Assembly: GCA_013314865.1 (NCBI GenBank)
Contig: JABUEV010000154.1
Coordinates: forward strand, 1-6,273
DNA from: Bacteroidales bacterium
GTDB lineage: Bacteria; Bacteroidota; Bacteroidia; Bacteroidales; VadinHA17
DNA: 6,273 nt
Direction: 5' to 3'
A program made the translations under genes and the position numbers. This document shows, piece after piece, positions 1-5,664 of this stretch (the stretch's first letter is position 1; each line of letters starts with the position of its first letter). The notes under the pieces were generated by a model. It saw nothing but the letters and a program-made list of their open reading frames with translations, ran no database searches and was not told where the DNA came from.

Positions 1-1246
1 CACTGACTTTAGCCCCTGCTTTTCTCATGTCTTCAAAAAAATCGGGGTAAGATTTTGCCACACAGTCCGGATTGTCAATCATGATTTCTCCGGTTCCTCC
101 AAGTGCAGCGACGGCTTCAGCTATGGCTATCCTGTGGTCACCATGTGAACTTACTTGAGCTCCCTTTATCTGTCCGCCTGTAATTTTCATGCAGTCATCT
201 TTAATCTCAATTTCTATTCCCATTTTGACAAATTCACTTGCAAGGGCTTCAGCCCTGTTGCTTTCCTTATGAATAAGCCTCGACACACCAGTGATGGAGC
301 TTTTTCCCCTGCAATAAGAAGCAAGTGCCACAAGAGGCGGAAAAAGATCAGGTGATTCTGTGGCATCAAATTCAAAGGCTTTTAATTCCGATTTGGATGC
401 TTCTATGAATCCGTCTCCAATGTAAATATTTGCCCCGGCTCTGCCTAGCGCATCAAGAACTGCCATATCGCTCTGTTTGCTAGAAGTACGGAGGCCTGTG
501 ACTCTCAGATGTCCGTTAATAACTCCTGCAATCAGCAGGAATGCACCGCCGCTCCAGTCGCCCTCCACAGTGTATTCCCGGGCAGTAAATTTCTGCCGAC
601 CGGGTATCCTGAACGTTTCATAATCTCTGTTTTCGACAACTGCCCCGAAATCATTGAGGATTTCAATTGTCATATCAATATATGGCTTGCTTTTAAGGTT
701 CCGGACTTTTATGAGCGAGTCGCCGGAGGCATTAGGGAGAGCCATGAGAAGTCCGCTGAGCAATTGGGAACTCAACGACCCGTCTATTTCTGCCTTACCT
801 CCTTTAATAGGCCCTTTTATGCTGACGGGAAGATATCCGTTACTGCTATTGCATTTTACACCCAACTGTTCCAGTGCATCTGTAATCATCGACATGGGCC
901 GTTTCAGCAATGAGCCTTCACCTGTCAATATCAGTTCCTCATCATAAAGTGCAGATATCGGTGAAAACATTCGCACTGCGAGACCTGATTCCCCGCAATT
1001 CAGATTTTTGCTTTTTACTTTGCGGCCGCCAGTGATCCATAACTCATTTTCTTTTACTTCCACTTCAGCACCAAGGCCTTCAGCAACTTCTGCTGCAGAT
1101 CTGGAATCGTTACAGAATGAGGGATTAACTATCACACTGCGTCCCTCTGCCAGGAGGGCTGCTGCAATTGCTCTCTGGGTCATGCTTTTGGATGGAGGAG
1201 CATTAATTGTCCCCGACAGAAATGACGGCCTGACGGTTTTAAACAT
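1..1246 (-). CDS. aroA: 3-phosphoshikimate 1-carboxyvinyltransferase (EPSP synthase), 3'-truncated by window edge
   Basis: EPSP synthase, the sixth shikimate-pathway step: it transfers the enolpyruvyl group of PEP to shikimate 3-phosphate in the cytoplasm. An open frame of 415 codons runs to the left edge without a stop. It ends in the family's C-terminal segment (AKSYPDFFEDM, 397-407), so only a few residues should be missing. Visible landmarks, with E. coli equivalents in brackets: PSKS 18-21 with K20 and R25 (K22, R27); GESGLAVR 85-92 with R92 (R100); R116 (R124); S159-S160-Q161 (169-171); SKPYID 186-191; catalytic D300 (D313); KESNR 327-331 with E328 (E341); DHR 370-372 (384-386); K398 (K411). 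All catalytic residues are therefore present. The start ATG lies 9 bases after the DAHP synthase stop, and a TGA precedes it in frame, so no longer start is possible. No Shine-Dalgarno is visible. It is the last operon gene inside the window. Confidence 0.96.
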   Translation of the reverse strand, partial: MFKTVRPSFLSGTINAPPSKSMTQRAIAAALLAEGRSVIVNPSFCNDSRSAAEVAEGLGAEVEVKENELWITGGRKVKSKNLNCGESGLAVRMFSPISALYDEELILTGEGSLLKRPMSMITDALEQLGVKCNSSNGYLPVSIKGPIKGGKAEIDGSLSSQLLSGLLMALPNASGDSLIKVRNLKSKPYIDMTIEILNDFGAVVENRDYETFRIPGRQKFTAREYTVEGDWSGGAFLLIAGVINGHLRVTGLRTSSKQSDMAVLDALGRAGANIYIGDGFIEASKSELKAFEFDATESPDLFPPLVALASYCRGKSSITGVSRLIHKESNRAEALASEFVKMGIEIEIKDDCMKITGGQIKGAQVSSHGDHRIAIAEAVAALGGTGEIMIDNPDCVAKSYPDFFEDMRKAGAKVS

Positions 1247-1255
1247 ATAAATATC

Positions 1256-2374
1256 TCATTTTTCTTTATCTTCTTCTACTTTGACACCGTTGTTCATGAT
1301 CTTCATCTGGTGATTGATTGATTCCTGATGGATTGCTTTAAAAATGTTGTCGATTGCTTCAGGGCTCAACCCTTTTGCAATACCTCGGGCCATCACCTTC
1401 TTCATTATTTCATCCCACCTGGTGCTTTGAAGGATCGTAATATTATTCTGTTTCTTGTACATTCCGATTGTTTCGGCAACTTTCATTCTTTGTTCAAGAA
1501 TATCGAGAAGATAATCGTCGTACAGGTCGATTTGCTGGCGTAATTCGCCCAGGATATCCAGCAGTCTGGGGTCAGAGGGGACCGGATTACGCAAAATAAG
1601 CCTGAAGAGAAGTTCTTTTAACTCGTCAGGCGTTATTTGCTGGGCTGAATCACTCAGCGCCTTATCCGGATCAACGTGCGACTCGATCATAAGTCCGTCG
1701 AAGTTGAGGTCCATAGCTTTCTGTGATATCTCATGCAGATAGGCTCTTGCGCCGGCTATGTGACTTGGGTCACAAATGATGGGCAGATCGGGGATTCTTC
1801 TTCTAAGTTCGATCGGAAGCTGCCAGTTGGGCTGGTTTCTGTAAGTGGTTTTTTCATAAGATGAGAAGCCTCTGTGAATTGCACCCAGTCTTGTGATGCC
1901 GGCTCTGGCAATTCTTTCGATTGCCCCGATCCATAGTTCAATATCAGGGTTGACAGGGTTTTTAACCATAACCATTACATCGACTCCATTTAGGGCATTG
2001 GATATTTCCTGAACCGTGAAAGGATTAACAGATGTTCTGGCTCCGATCCAGAGCATATCCACTCCGTATTTAAGAGCTTCGTACACATGCTTTTCATTTG
2101 CCACTTCAGTACATACCATCAGTCCGGTTTTCTCTTTTACCTTTCTAAGCCATTTGAGCCCTTCAGTCCCGACTCCCTCAAATGAATCAGGCCGGGTTCT
2201 AGGCTTCCAGATGCCGGCCCGGAACACACAGACTTCCTTTATTCCGGACAGTTGCTCCGCAGTCTGCATCACCTGCTCCTCGGTCTCCGCACTGCATGGG
2301 CCTGATATTAGAAACGGCCTTCCTTTGTACCCGGGCCACTGATCAATCCTTGTAATATCAAGTTTTATCTCCAT
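1256..2374 (-). CDS. aroF: Bifunctional DAHP synthase (type I-beta) / chorismate mutase (AroQ)
   Basis: A 372-residue fusion. Residues ~1-260 are a KDO8P-synthase-like DAHP synthase, which condenses PEP and erythrose 4-phosphate and is the committed step. Residues ~268-356 are an AroQ chorismate mutase (chorismate to prephenate). Synthase landmarks: GPCSAE 25-30 with metal ligand C27, KPRT 57-60, GART 111-114, GAIHRGF 164-170, H205 in DPSHIAG, E231, and D242 in SDSAQQ. C27, H205, E231 and D242 match the four metal ligands known from the Thermotoga enzyme. The mutase aligns without gaps to E. coli AroQ at an offset of 268: R279, R296, K307, R319, S352 and Q356 match R11, R28, K39, R51, S84 and Q88. 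D48 and E52 correspond instead to Q316 and W320. C-terminal mutase fusions of this type are known from Bacteroidetes such as Prevotella, where the domains affect each other allosterically. No separate ACT domain is present. The gene starts 13 bases after the tyrA stop with no Shine-Dalgarno. The symbol is a family convention. Confidence 0.95.
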   Translation of the reverse strand: MEIKLDITRIDQWPGYKGRPFLISGPCSAETEEQVMQTAEQLSGIKEVCVFRAGIWKPRTRPDSFEGVGTEGLKWLRKVKEKTGLMVCTEVANEKHVYEALKYGVDMLWIGARTSVNPFTVQEISNALNGVDVMVMVKNPVNPDIELWIGAIERIARAGITRLGAIHRGFSSYEKTTYRNQPNWQLPIELRRRIPDLPIICDPSHIAGARAYLHEISQKAMDLNFDGLMIESHVDPDKALSDSAQQITPDELKELLFRLILRNPVPSDPRLLDILGELRQQIDLYDDYLLDILEQRMKVAETIGMYKKQNNITILQSTRWDEIMKKVMARGIAKGLSPEAIDNIFKAIHQESINHQMKIMNNGVKVEEDKEK

Positions 2375-2387
2375 TTAATGTAAGTTA

Positions 2388-3233
2388 TTAATGTAGTATC
2401 TTCCTTATCTTGTTTGCCTCTTCCATCAGAGCTTTCAGCCCTTCTGAATCTCTTTCCTCAATCTTCTTTTTAAAGAGGTTCATTTTGTTTATGTAAGTTT
2501 CCATCACTTCGAGTATTGAAGCAGAGTTTTCCAGGAAAATCGGAGCCCATGTATCGGCATTACTCTTGGCAAGTCTTACCGTACTTTCAAAACCTCCTCC
2601 AGCCAGGGTAAGGATATTCTCTTCTTCCTGTTCCTTTTCAAGCACACTGAGGGCAAGTGAAAACGATGTAATATGCGAGATATGAGAGACATAAGCAACA
2701 TGCACATCATGATCTTCAGACTTCATATAGACCTTTCTCATGTTGAGTGTCCCGAGCATTCTTTCTACAAGCTCAAGTGCATCCTTGTCGCTGAGTTCCG
2801 GATCACAAATAATAGCCGGTTTATAATCAAACAGCTTTGCAATTGCTGCCAGCGGGCCTGAGAATTCTGTCCCGGCCATCGGGTGCAATGCCACAAATCT
2901 TCCCCGGTTGGGGTGATGTTCAGATATCCTTGCAATACTTCCCTTTGTGGATCCCATATCCGTTACTACCTTGGATGTTCCGTTAATCCTGTCAAGAATG
3001 CCGGGCAGCATCAGGCAGTTGGCGTCGACAGGAGTGCTGAGAACAATAAGATCAGACTTGTCGACGGCATTTTCAAGCGAGTCAGTTTTATCAACCAGTC
3101 CGCAGAGCTTTGCAATATTCTGATGCTGGATATTTACATCGACACCTATTATCTGTGATGCAAAACCTCTTTTCCTCAGGTCAATTGCCAGAGAACCGCC
3201 GATAAGACCAATTCCTACAATAGCTACAGTCAT
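2388..3233 (-). CDS. tyrA: Prephenate dehydrogenase, single-domain
   Basis: Oxidatively decarboxylates prephenate to 4-hydroxyphenylpyruvate, the tyrosine branch. The 281-residue protein opens with an N-terminal Rossmann fold: GIGLIGGS at 7-14, and an acidic residue after the second strand (GVD, 30-32) that suggests NAD+ over NADP+. Further landmarks are STPVD 66-70, TDMGSTKG 91-98, HPMAGTEFSG 117-126 with the catalytic-type His117, SHISHI 183-188, and FESTVRLAKS 215-224 with Arg220, which corresponds to the substrate-binding Arg of the Aquifex enzyme. It has neither a C-terminal ACT domain nor a fused chorismate mutase; the mutase is supplied by the next gene. The start ATG follows the aminotransferase stop by 18 AT-rich bases with no Shine-Dalgarno, as is common in Bacteroidetes. 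Arogenate specificity cannot be excluded from sequence alone. Confidence 0.94.
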   Translation of the reverse strand: MTVAIVGIGLIGGSLAIDLRKRGFASQIIGVDVNIQHQNIAKLCGLVDKTDSLENAVDKSDLIVLSTPVDANCLMLPGILDRINGTSKVVTDMGSTKGSIARISEHHPNRGRFVALHPMAGTEFSGPLAAIAKLFDYKPAIICDPELSDKDALELVERMLGTLNMRKVYMKSEDHDVHVAYVSHISHITSFSLALSVLEKEQEEENILTLAGGGFESTVRLAKSNADTWAPIFLENSASILEVMETYINKMNLFKKKIEERDSEGLKALMEEANKIRKILH

Positions 3234-3251
3234 TATTTTATAATGATAATT

Positions 3252-4424
3252 TTAATATTTCGACTTAAAATAATCGGCCATGCGTTTTTTTGCTTCTTTA
3301 AATCTTTCTAAATCAGCGCACAGGGAGATTCTAACATATCTTTCTCCTTTTTTGCCAAAGATAAAACCCGGTGTAATGAAAACATTGGCGCCATTAAGAA
3401 TTTCCTCAACGAATAATTCACAACTTCGTATGTTGTCAGGAATTCTTCCCCAAAGAAACAAGCCTGTCTGGTTTTTATCGTACACACAACCAAGGATATC
3501 CATTATTTCTCCGGCCAGCGTCCTTCGTTCCCTGTAGACGGAATTGACCTTGTCATACCATTCGGGCGGATTTCCAAGAGCTTCGGCCGCAGCTTCCTGG
3601 ACCGGACGGAACATGCCGGAATCCATGTTACTTTTAACTTTGAGTATTGTGGTTATATATTCGCTGTGTCCGGCAACCATTCCGACTCTCCAGCCTGCCA
3701 TGTTATGAGATTTGCTGAGTGAGTTCAGCTCAAGGGCTGTTTCCTTTGCACCTTCAAGTGAGAGAAGACTGATATATTCTGAGTTCAGGATGAAGCTGTA
3801 AGGATTATCGTTGCACAGGAGCATGTTGTGTCTCAGGGAGAAATCTATAAGTTTCCGGAAAATTTCTCCGGAAGCTTTTGCACCTGTAGGCATGTGTGGA
3901 TAATTGATCCACATAAGCTTTTCCTTTCCGGTCATTCTTTTTTCTATCTGGTCAATATCGGGCAGCCATCCGTTTTTTTCTTCCAGTTCATAATTTCTGA
4001 CTACTCCTCCCACAAGCCTTGTAACAGATGAATAGGTCGGATAGCCAGGATCAGGAATAAGCACTTCATCACCGGGATTTATGAAGGCCATTGTTATGTG
4101 CATTATACCTTCCTTGCTTCCCATGAGAGGAAGTATTTCCTTTTCAGGATCAAGATTGACATTAAAATATTTAAGGTACCATCCGGCAAAAGCTTTTCTC
4201 AGGGCAGGAATGCCGTTATAGCTCTGGTATCCGTGGGAAGAAGGTTTTCTTGCTTCTTCTGCCAGCCTGTTAATGGTGTTTTCAGAAGGAGGCTGGTCAG
4301 GACTGCCGATGCCGAGGTTTATAACGTCAAGGCCGGCCCTGCGCATCTGTTCTATCTGCCTTAGTTTACCGGAGAAATAGTATTCCTCCACTGTATTTGT
4401 CCTGTCTGCCGGCTTAACTTTCAT
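3252..4424 (-). CDS. PLP-dependent class I/II aminotransferase, probably aromatic
   Basis: A fold-type I aminotransferase of 390 residues from the chosen start. Visible features: GIGSPD 38-43 near the N-terminus; GSKEG 102-106 in the PLP-phosphate region; PDPGYPTY 124-131; D206 and Y209 in NDNPY (pyridine-nitrogen Asp and ring-hydroxyl Tyr); the Schiff-base lysine K238 in SLSKSHNMAGWRVG; and R365 in YVRIS for the substrate carboxylate. The loop usually reading NPTG is MPTG here (178-181), replacing the Asn that contacts PLP. Such proteins are often annotated generically or as LL-diaminopimelate-aminotransferase-like. Lying between pheA and tyrA it most likely converts phenylpyruvate and 4-hydroxyphenylpyruvate to Phe and Tyr; prephenate transamination is an alternative. 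An upstream in-frame ATG at 4511 would add 29 residues inside pheA. The ATG at 4424 is preferred because the family pattern (KPADR...EYYFSGKL) begins right there. It overlaps the pheA stop by 11 bases, implying translational coupling; the ATG at 4436 is also possible. Confidence 0.9.
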   Translation of the reverse strand: MKVKPADRTNTVEEYYFSGKLRQIEQMRRAGLDVINLGIGSPDQPPSENTINRLAEEARKPSSHGYQSYNGIPALRKAFAGWYLKYFNVNLDPEKEILPLMGSKEGIMHITMAFINPGDEVLIPDPGYPTYSSVTRLVGGVVRNYELEEKNGWLPDIDQIEKRMTGKEKLMWINYPHMPTGAKASGEIFRKLIDFSLRHNMLLCNDNPYSFILNSEYISLLSLEGAKETALELNSLSKSHNMAGWRVGMVAGHSEYITTILKVKSNMDSGMFRPVQEAAAEALGNPPEWYDKVNSVYRERRTLAGEIMDILGCVYDKNQTGLFLWGRIPDNIRSCELFVEEILNGANVFITPGFIFGKKGERYVRISLCADLERFKEAKKRMADYFKSKY

Positions 4425-5244
4425 ATAGCGTGTCATCTTTGCTGTAAATGCCAAGTATTTCAAGATTGTTGGTAATTTCTTCAAGAACCGCCCTGGTTTT
4501 TTCGACGTCAATATCGCCAGGAAGTTCCAGATCGGTGTAAAACATATATTCCCAGTCGCCGTTCAAACGGGGAACAGACTGGATTTTGGAAAGATTAATA
4601 TTCATTTCTGCCAGTTTCACAAGAACTGCTGCCAGAGAGCCCGGTTTATGACTTGTGGCAAAACAGACTGAGGCTTTGTTGCCTGTAAGGTTTACCTTGT
4701 CTTCACTTCCTACCACAAGGAACCTTGTGTAGTTTTTCTTATAGGTTTCAATCCCCTCGGCAAGAATCTCCAGTCCATATATTTGGGCAGCATTCATTGA
4801 TGCTATTGTTGCAATTTTTTTCAACCGGTTCTCACTTATAATCCTTGCACTGCCGGCGGTGTCATCAGACTCTACAAGCGTTATTTCTGGATAGTTGTTC
4901 AGAAAATTCATGCACTGTGCCAGTGCGATCGGGTGGGAGCGAATCTGCTTTATGTCTGAAATCTTCTGTCCTGGCAGAGCCATAAGATTCTGTTTTATCC
5001 TGAGTTTAATCTCGCCGGCTATTTTCATTCCCGACTCTCTTATAAGGGTGTAATTGTAAAGAATACTGCCCGACCTGGCATTTTCGATTGCCATTATGGC
5101 AAAATCAGAAAGTCCGTTGACAACTGCGCCTATTGTAAGGTCAAACGATGAACAGGGAAGTATTTCAATATTCTCATTATGAAAATAGTGTCTGGCGGCC
5201 ACTTCATGAAAACATCCTTTTTCTCCCTGTACTGCAATTTTCAT
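4414..5244 (-). CDS. pheA: Prephenate dehydratase with C-terminal ACT domain
   Basis: Converts prephenate to phenylpyruvate, the phenylalanine branch. The protein has 276 residues, the usual size for a monofunctional dehydratase, with no fused chorismate mutase. Catalytic-domain landmarks: QGEKGCFHEVAA 6-17, AIENARSGS 52-60, SHPIALAQC 103-111, DDTAGSA 127-133 and NYTRFLVV 171-178, whose Thr173-Arg174-Phe175 is the signature TRF. The ACT domain spans ~190-270 with KPGSL 200-204 in place of GAL and IQSVP 221-225 in place of IESRP, followed by WEYMFYTDLE. This is the normal site for allosteric Phe binding, but the ESRP Glu and Arg are Gln and Val. It is the first structural gene of the aromatic operon. 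An AGGA (5250-5253) sits 5 bases before the ATG and is one of the few Shine-Dalgarno-like sequences in the window. An intrinsic terminator ends 14 bases upstream, so expression should depend on readthrough. Confidence 0.95.
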   Translation of the reverse strand: MKIAVQGEKGCFHEVAARHYFHNENIEILPCSSFDLTIGAVVNGLSDFAIMAIENARSGSILYNYTLIRESGMKIAGEIKLRIKQNLMALPGQKISDIKQIRSHPIALAQCMNFLNNYPEITLVESDDTAGSARIISENRLKKIATIASMNAAQIYGLEILAEGIETYKKNYTRFLVVGSEDKVNLTGNKASVCFATSHKPGSLAAVLVKLAEMNINLSKIQSVPRLNGDWEYMFYTDLELPGDIDVEKTRAVLEEITNNLEILGIYSKDDTLYES

Positions 5245-5258
5245 CTCAATCCTGTTTT

Positions 5259-5291
5259 AAAAAAGGAAGGGTCCCTTTTGCGGGGACCCTT
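5259..5291 (-). terminator. Intrinsic terminator (attenuator) just upstream of pheA
   Basis: On the minus strand AAGGGTCCC (5291-5283), a 7-base loop CGCAAAA and the exact complement GGGACCCTT (5275-5267) form a perfect 9-bp stem. Two C residues and a run of six T (5264-5259) follow. Four more pairs (AAGG 5296-5293 with CCTT 5266-5263) can extend the stem past a bulged C. The T run ends 14 bases before the pheA ATG and more than 360 bases after hisIE. It therefore sits inside the pheA 5' leader, where a terminator makes sense as an attenuator and less as the end of the his operon. Strand and T-run orientation fit transcription toward pheA. Confidence 0.9.
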
Positions 5292-5329
5292 GCCTTATAT
5301 ATATTTCTTTTCTGTATACAAAAATCCCC
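5282..5329 (-). promoter_or_regulatory. Antiterminator competing with the attenuator stem
   Basis: GGGGATTTTT (5329-5320) can pair along its whole length with AAGGGTCCCC (5291-5282): five Watson-Crick pairs GGGGA/UCCCC, three U-G pairs, then two U-A pairs. The partner strand is the 5' arm of the terminator, so the two hairpins exclude each other. The pairing segment begins at the base right after the leader stop codon (TAA, 5332-5330). A ribosome finishing the leader would cover it and let the terminator form. A ribosome stalled in the aromatic codon run would leave it free and allow readthrough. The complementarity is seen directly; the switching behaviour is inferred. Confidence 0.75.
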
Positions 5330-5388
5330 TTATCTCCTTTTGAAAAAATAAAAGTAGAAATAGAAATAAGCGAAGATGTTGTATACAA
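5312..5388 (-). promoter_or_regulatory. Two TTGTATACA palindromes able to pair across the leader
   Basis: TTGTATACAA (5388-5379, within leader codons 3-6) and TTGTATACAG (5321-5312, just after the antiterminator strand) are near-identical palindromes 67 bases apart. Because the sequence is self-complementary, the two RNA copies can form a 10-bp helix (one U-G pair) enclosing the aromatic codons and most of the antiterminator strand. A purine-rich segment AGAAATA (5308-5302) can also pair with TATTTCT in the aromatic codons (5368-5362 or 5362-5356). These are candidates for the 1:2 pairing that favours termination when the leader is not translated. A DNA operator is an alternative explanation. 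Confidence 0.45.
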
Positions 5389-5395
5389 TATTCAT
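5330..5395 (-). CDS. Phe/Tyr-rich leader peptide (attenuator sensor), 21 aa
   Basis: A short ORF of 21 codons plus TAA. It opens with MNIVYNIFA, continues with nine consecutive aromatic codons YFYFYFYFF (residues 10-18) and closes with KRR. In total 6 Phe and 5 Tyr make up 11 of 21 residues; there is no Trp. Both synonyms of each aromatic codon are used (TAT/TAC, TTT/TTC). The start follows a predicted Bacteroides-type promoter by 20 bases, and the stop abuts the antiterminator strand. This parallels the E. coli pheA leader in logic, with a different sequence and with Tyr added. The peptide most likely has no function of its own. Its translation would report the supply of charged Phe- and Tyr-tRNA to RNA polymerase entering the pheA operon. 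No Shine-Dalgarno is visible; the region before the ATG is A-rich. Confidence 0.88.
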   Translation of the reverse strand: MNIVYNIFAYFYFYFYFFKRR

Positions 5396-5415
5396 TGTTT
5401 CGTTTTATTGGGTTA

Positions 5416-5446
5416 CAAAAATAAATTAAAAATCAATAAACACAAA
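5416..5446 (-). promoter_or_regulatory. Bacteroidetes-type promoter for the leader and aromatic operon
   Basis: The minus strand has TTTG at 5446-5443, a 19-base spacer, then TATTTTTG at 5423-5416. This is an exact match to the Bacteroides primary-sigma consensus of a -33 TTTG and a -7 TAnnTTTG at the usual spacing. Transcription would start roughly at 5404-5411, giving a short untranslated stretch before the leader ATG at 5395. The surroundings are AT-rich, so one TAnnTTTG match is weak evidence alone. Its position directly ahead of the leader ORF and attenuator strengthens the call. Confidence 0.7.
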
Positions 5447-5492
5447 AAAATTTTAAGAATATTTTATAGAATTGAAGGTTAAGAGTTTTGAT

Positions 5493-5658
5493 GATATGAT
5501 GCCTCTGCGGTACTGGATGGGATTTTGCACTTGTTTTTGATACAGATATGATGTCCCTACGGGACTCGGGGAATTGTTTTCAGGGACGCAGACCCGATCT
5601 GTCTGTAGAAAGGCCCAGGCATGAAATTTTCGATGAGCGCCGCAGTTGCGACCTGTCT
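5493..5658. repeat. Degenerate ~52-55-base intergenic repeats
   Basis: On the plus strand a 22-base block beginning GATATGATG occurs at 5493-5514 and again at 5545-5566 with 18 of 22 bases identical, 52 bases apart. On the minus strand AGACAG(G/A)TCG followed by CTGCG occurs from 5658 and again from 5604, 54 bases apart. Together this suggests three to four diverged copies of one unit filling the hisIE-proximal half of the gap. No ORF or transposase is seen. It resembles the palindromic interspersed repeats found between Bacteroidetes genes, judged from memory. Apart from these repeats, bases 5447-5492 are AT-rich with nothing recognisable. Confidence 0.5.
5553..5565. repeat. Perfect inverted repeat GTCCC-TAC-GGGAC
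   Basis: A 5-bp perfect inverted repeat with a 3-base loop inside the second GATATGATG repeat copy. The corresponding place in the first copy (5501-5513) is degenerate and no longer palindromic. No T run follows on either strand, so it is not a convincing hisIE terminator; it is more likely the core of a REP-like intergenic repeat. Confidence 0.5.
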
Positions 5659-5664
5659 TCTTAA

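Noticed and set aside
509..913. Plus-strand ORFs over aroA (155-355, 509-913, 654-947, 1008-1250).
   Set aside because: They are antisense to a convincing aroA with all its catalytic motifs and show no recognisable protein features of their own.
1244..1258. aroA lies in the same frame as the DAHP synthase/mutase, with three sense codons between TGA and ATG, suggesting a readthrough fusion.
   Set aside because: Same frame has a one-in-three chance; no readthrough context or selenocysteine element is visible.
1239..1259. Tiny ORF (ATG at 1259, six codons, two Tyr) overlapping the DAHP synthase stop and the aroA start.
   Set aside because: Too short to support, lacks hairpins, and is probably a by-product of AT-rich junction sequence.
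2016..2342. Plus-strand ORF antisense to the DAHP synthase domain.
   Set aside because: The minus-strand frame has full metal-site and substrate motifs; the plus frame is a shadow.
3252..4511. Longer 419-residue version of the aminotransferase starting at 4511.
   Set aside because: The extra 29 residues lie inside the end of pheA, are basic and unlike the family, and the recognisable N-terminus begins at the ATG at 4424.
5281..5296. AGGGTCCCCGC resembles part of a T-box motif (AGGGTGGNACCGCG).
   Set aside because: The match breaks in the invariant GGNACC core, there is no room for a Stem I specifier hairpin, and the Phe/Tyr leader ORF explains the structure better.
5379..5388. TyrR-like operator.
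   Set aside because: The palindrome TTGTATACAA does not match the TGTAAA-N6-TTTACA pattern, and TyrR is a gamma-proteobacterial regulator.
5493..5658. CRISPR array.
   Set aside because: The repeats are few, diverged along their length and lack unique spacers of constant size.
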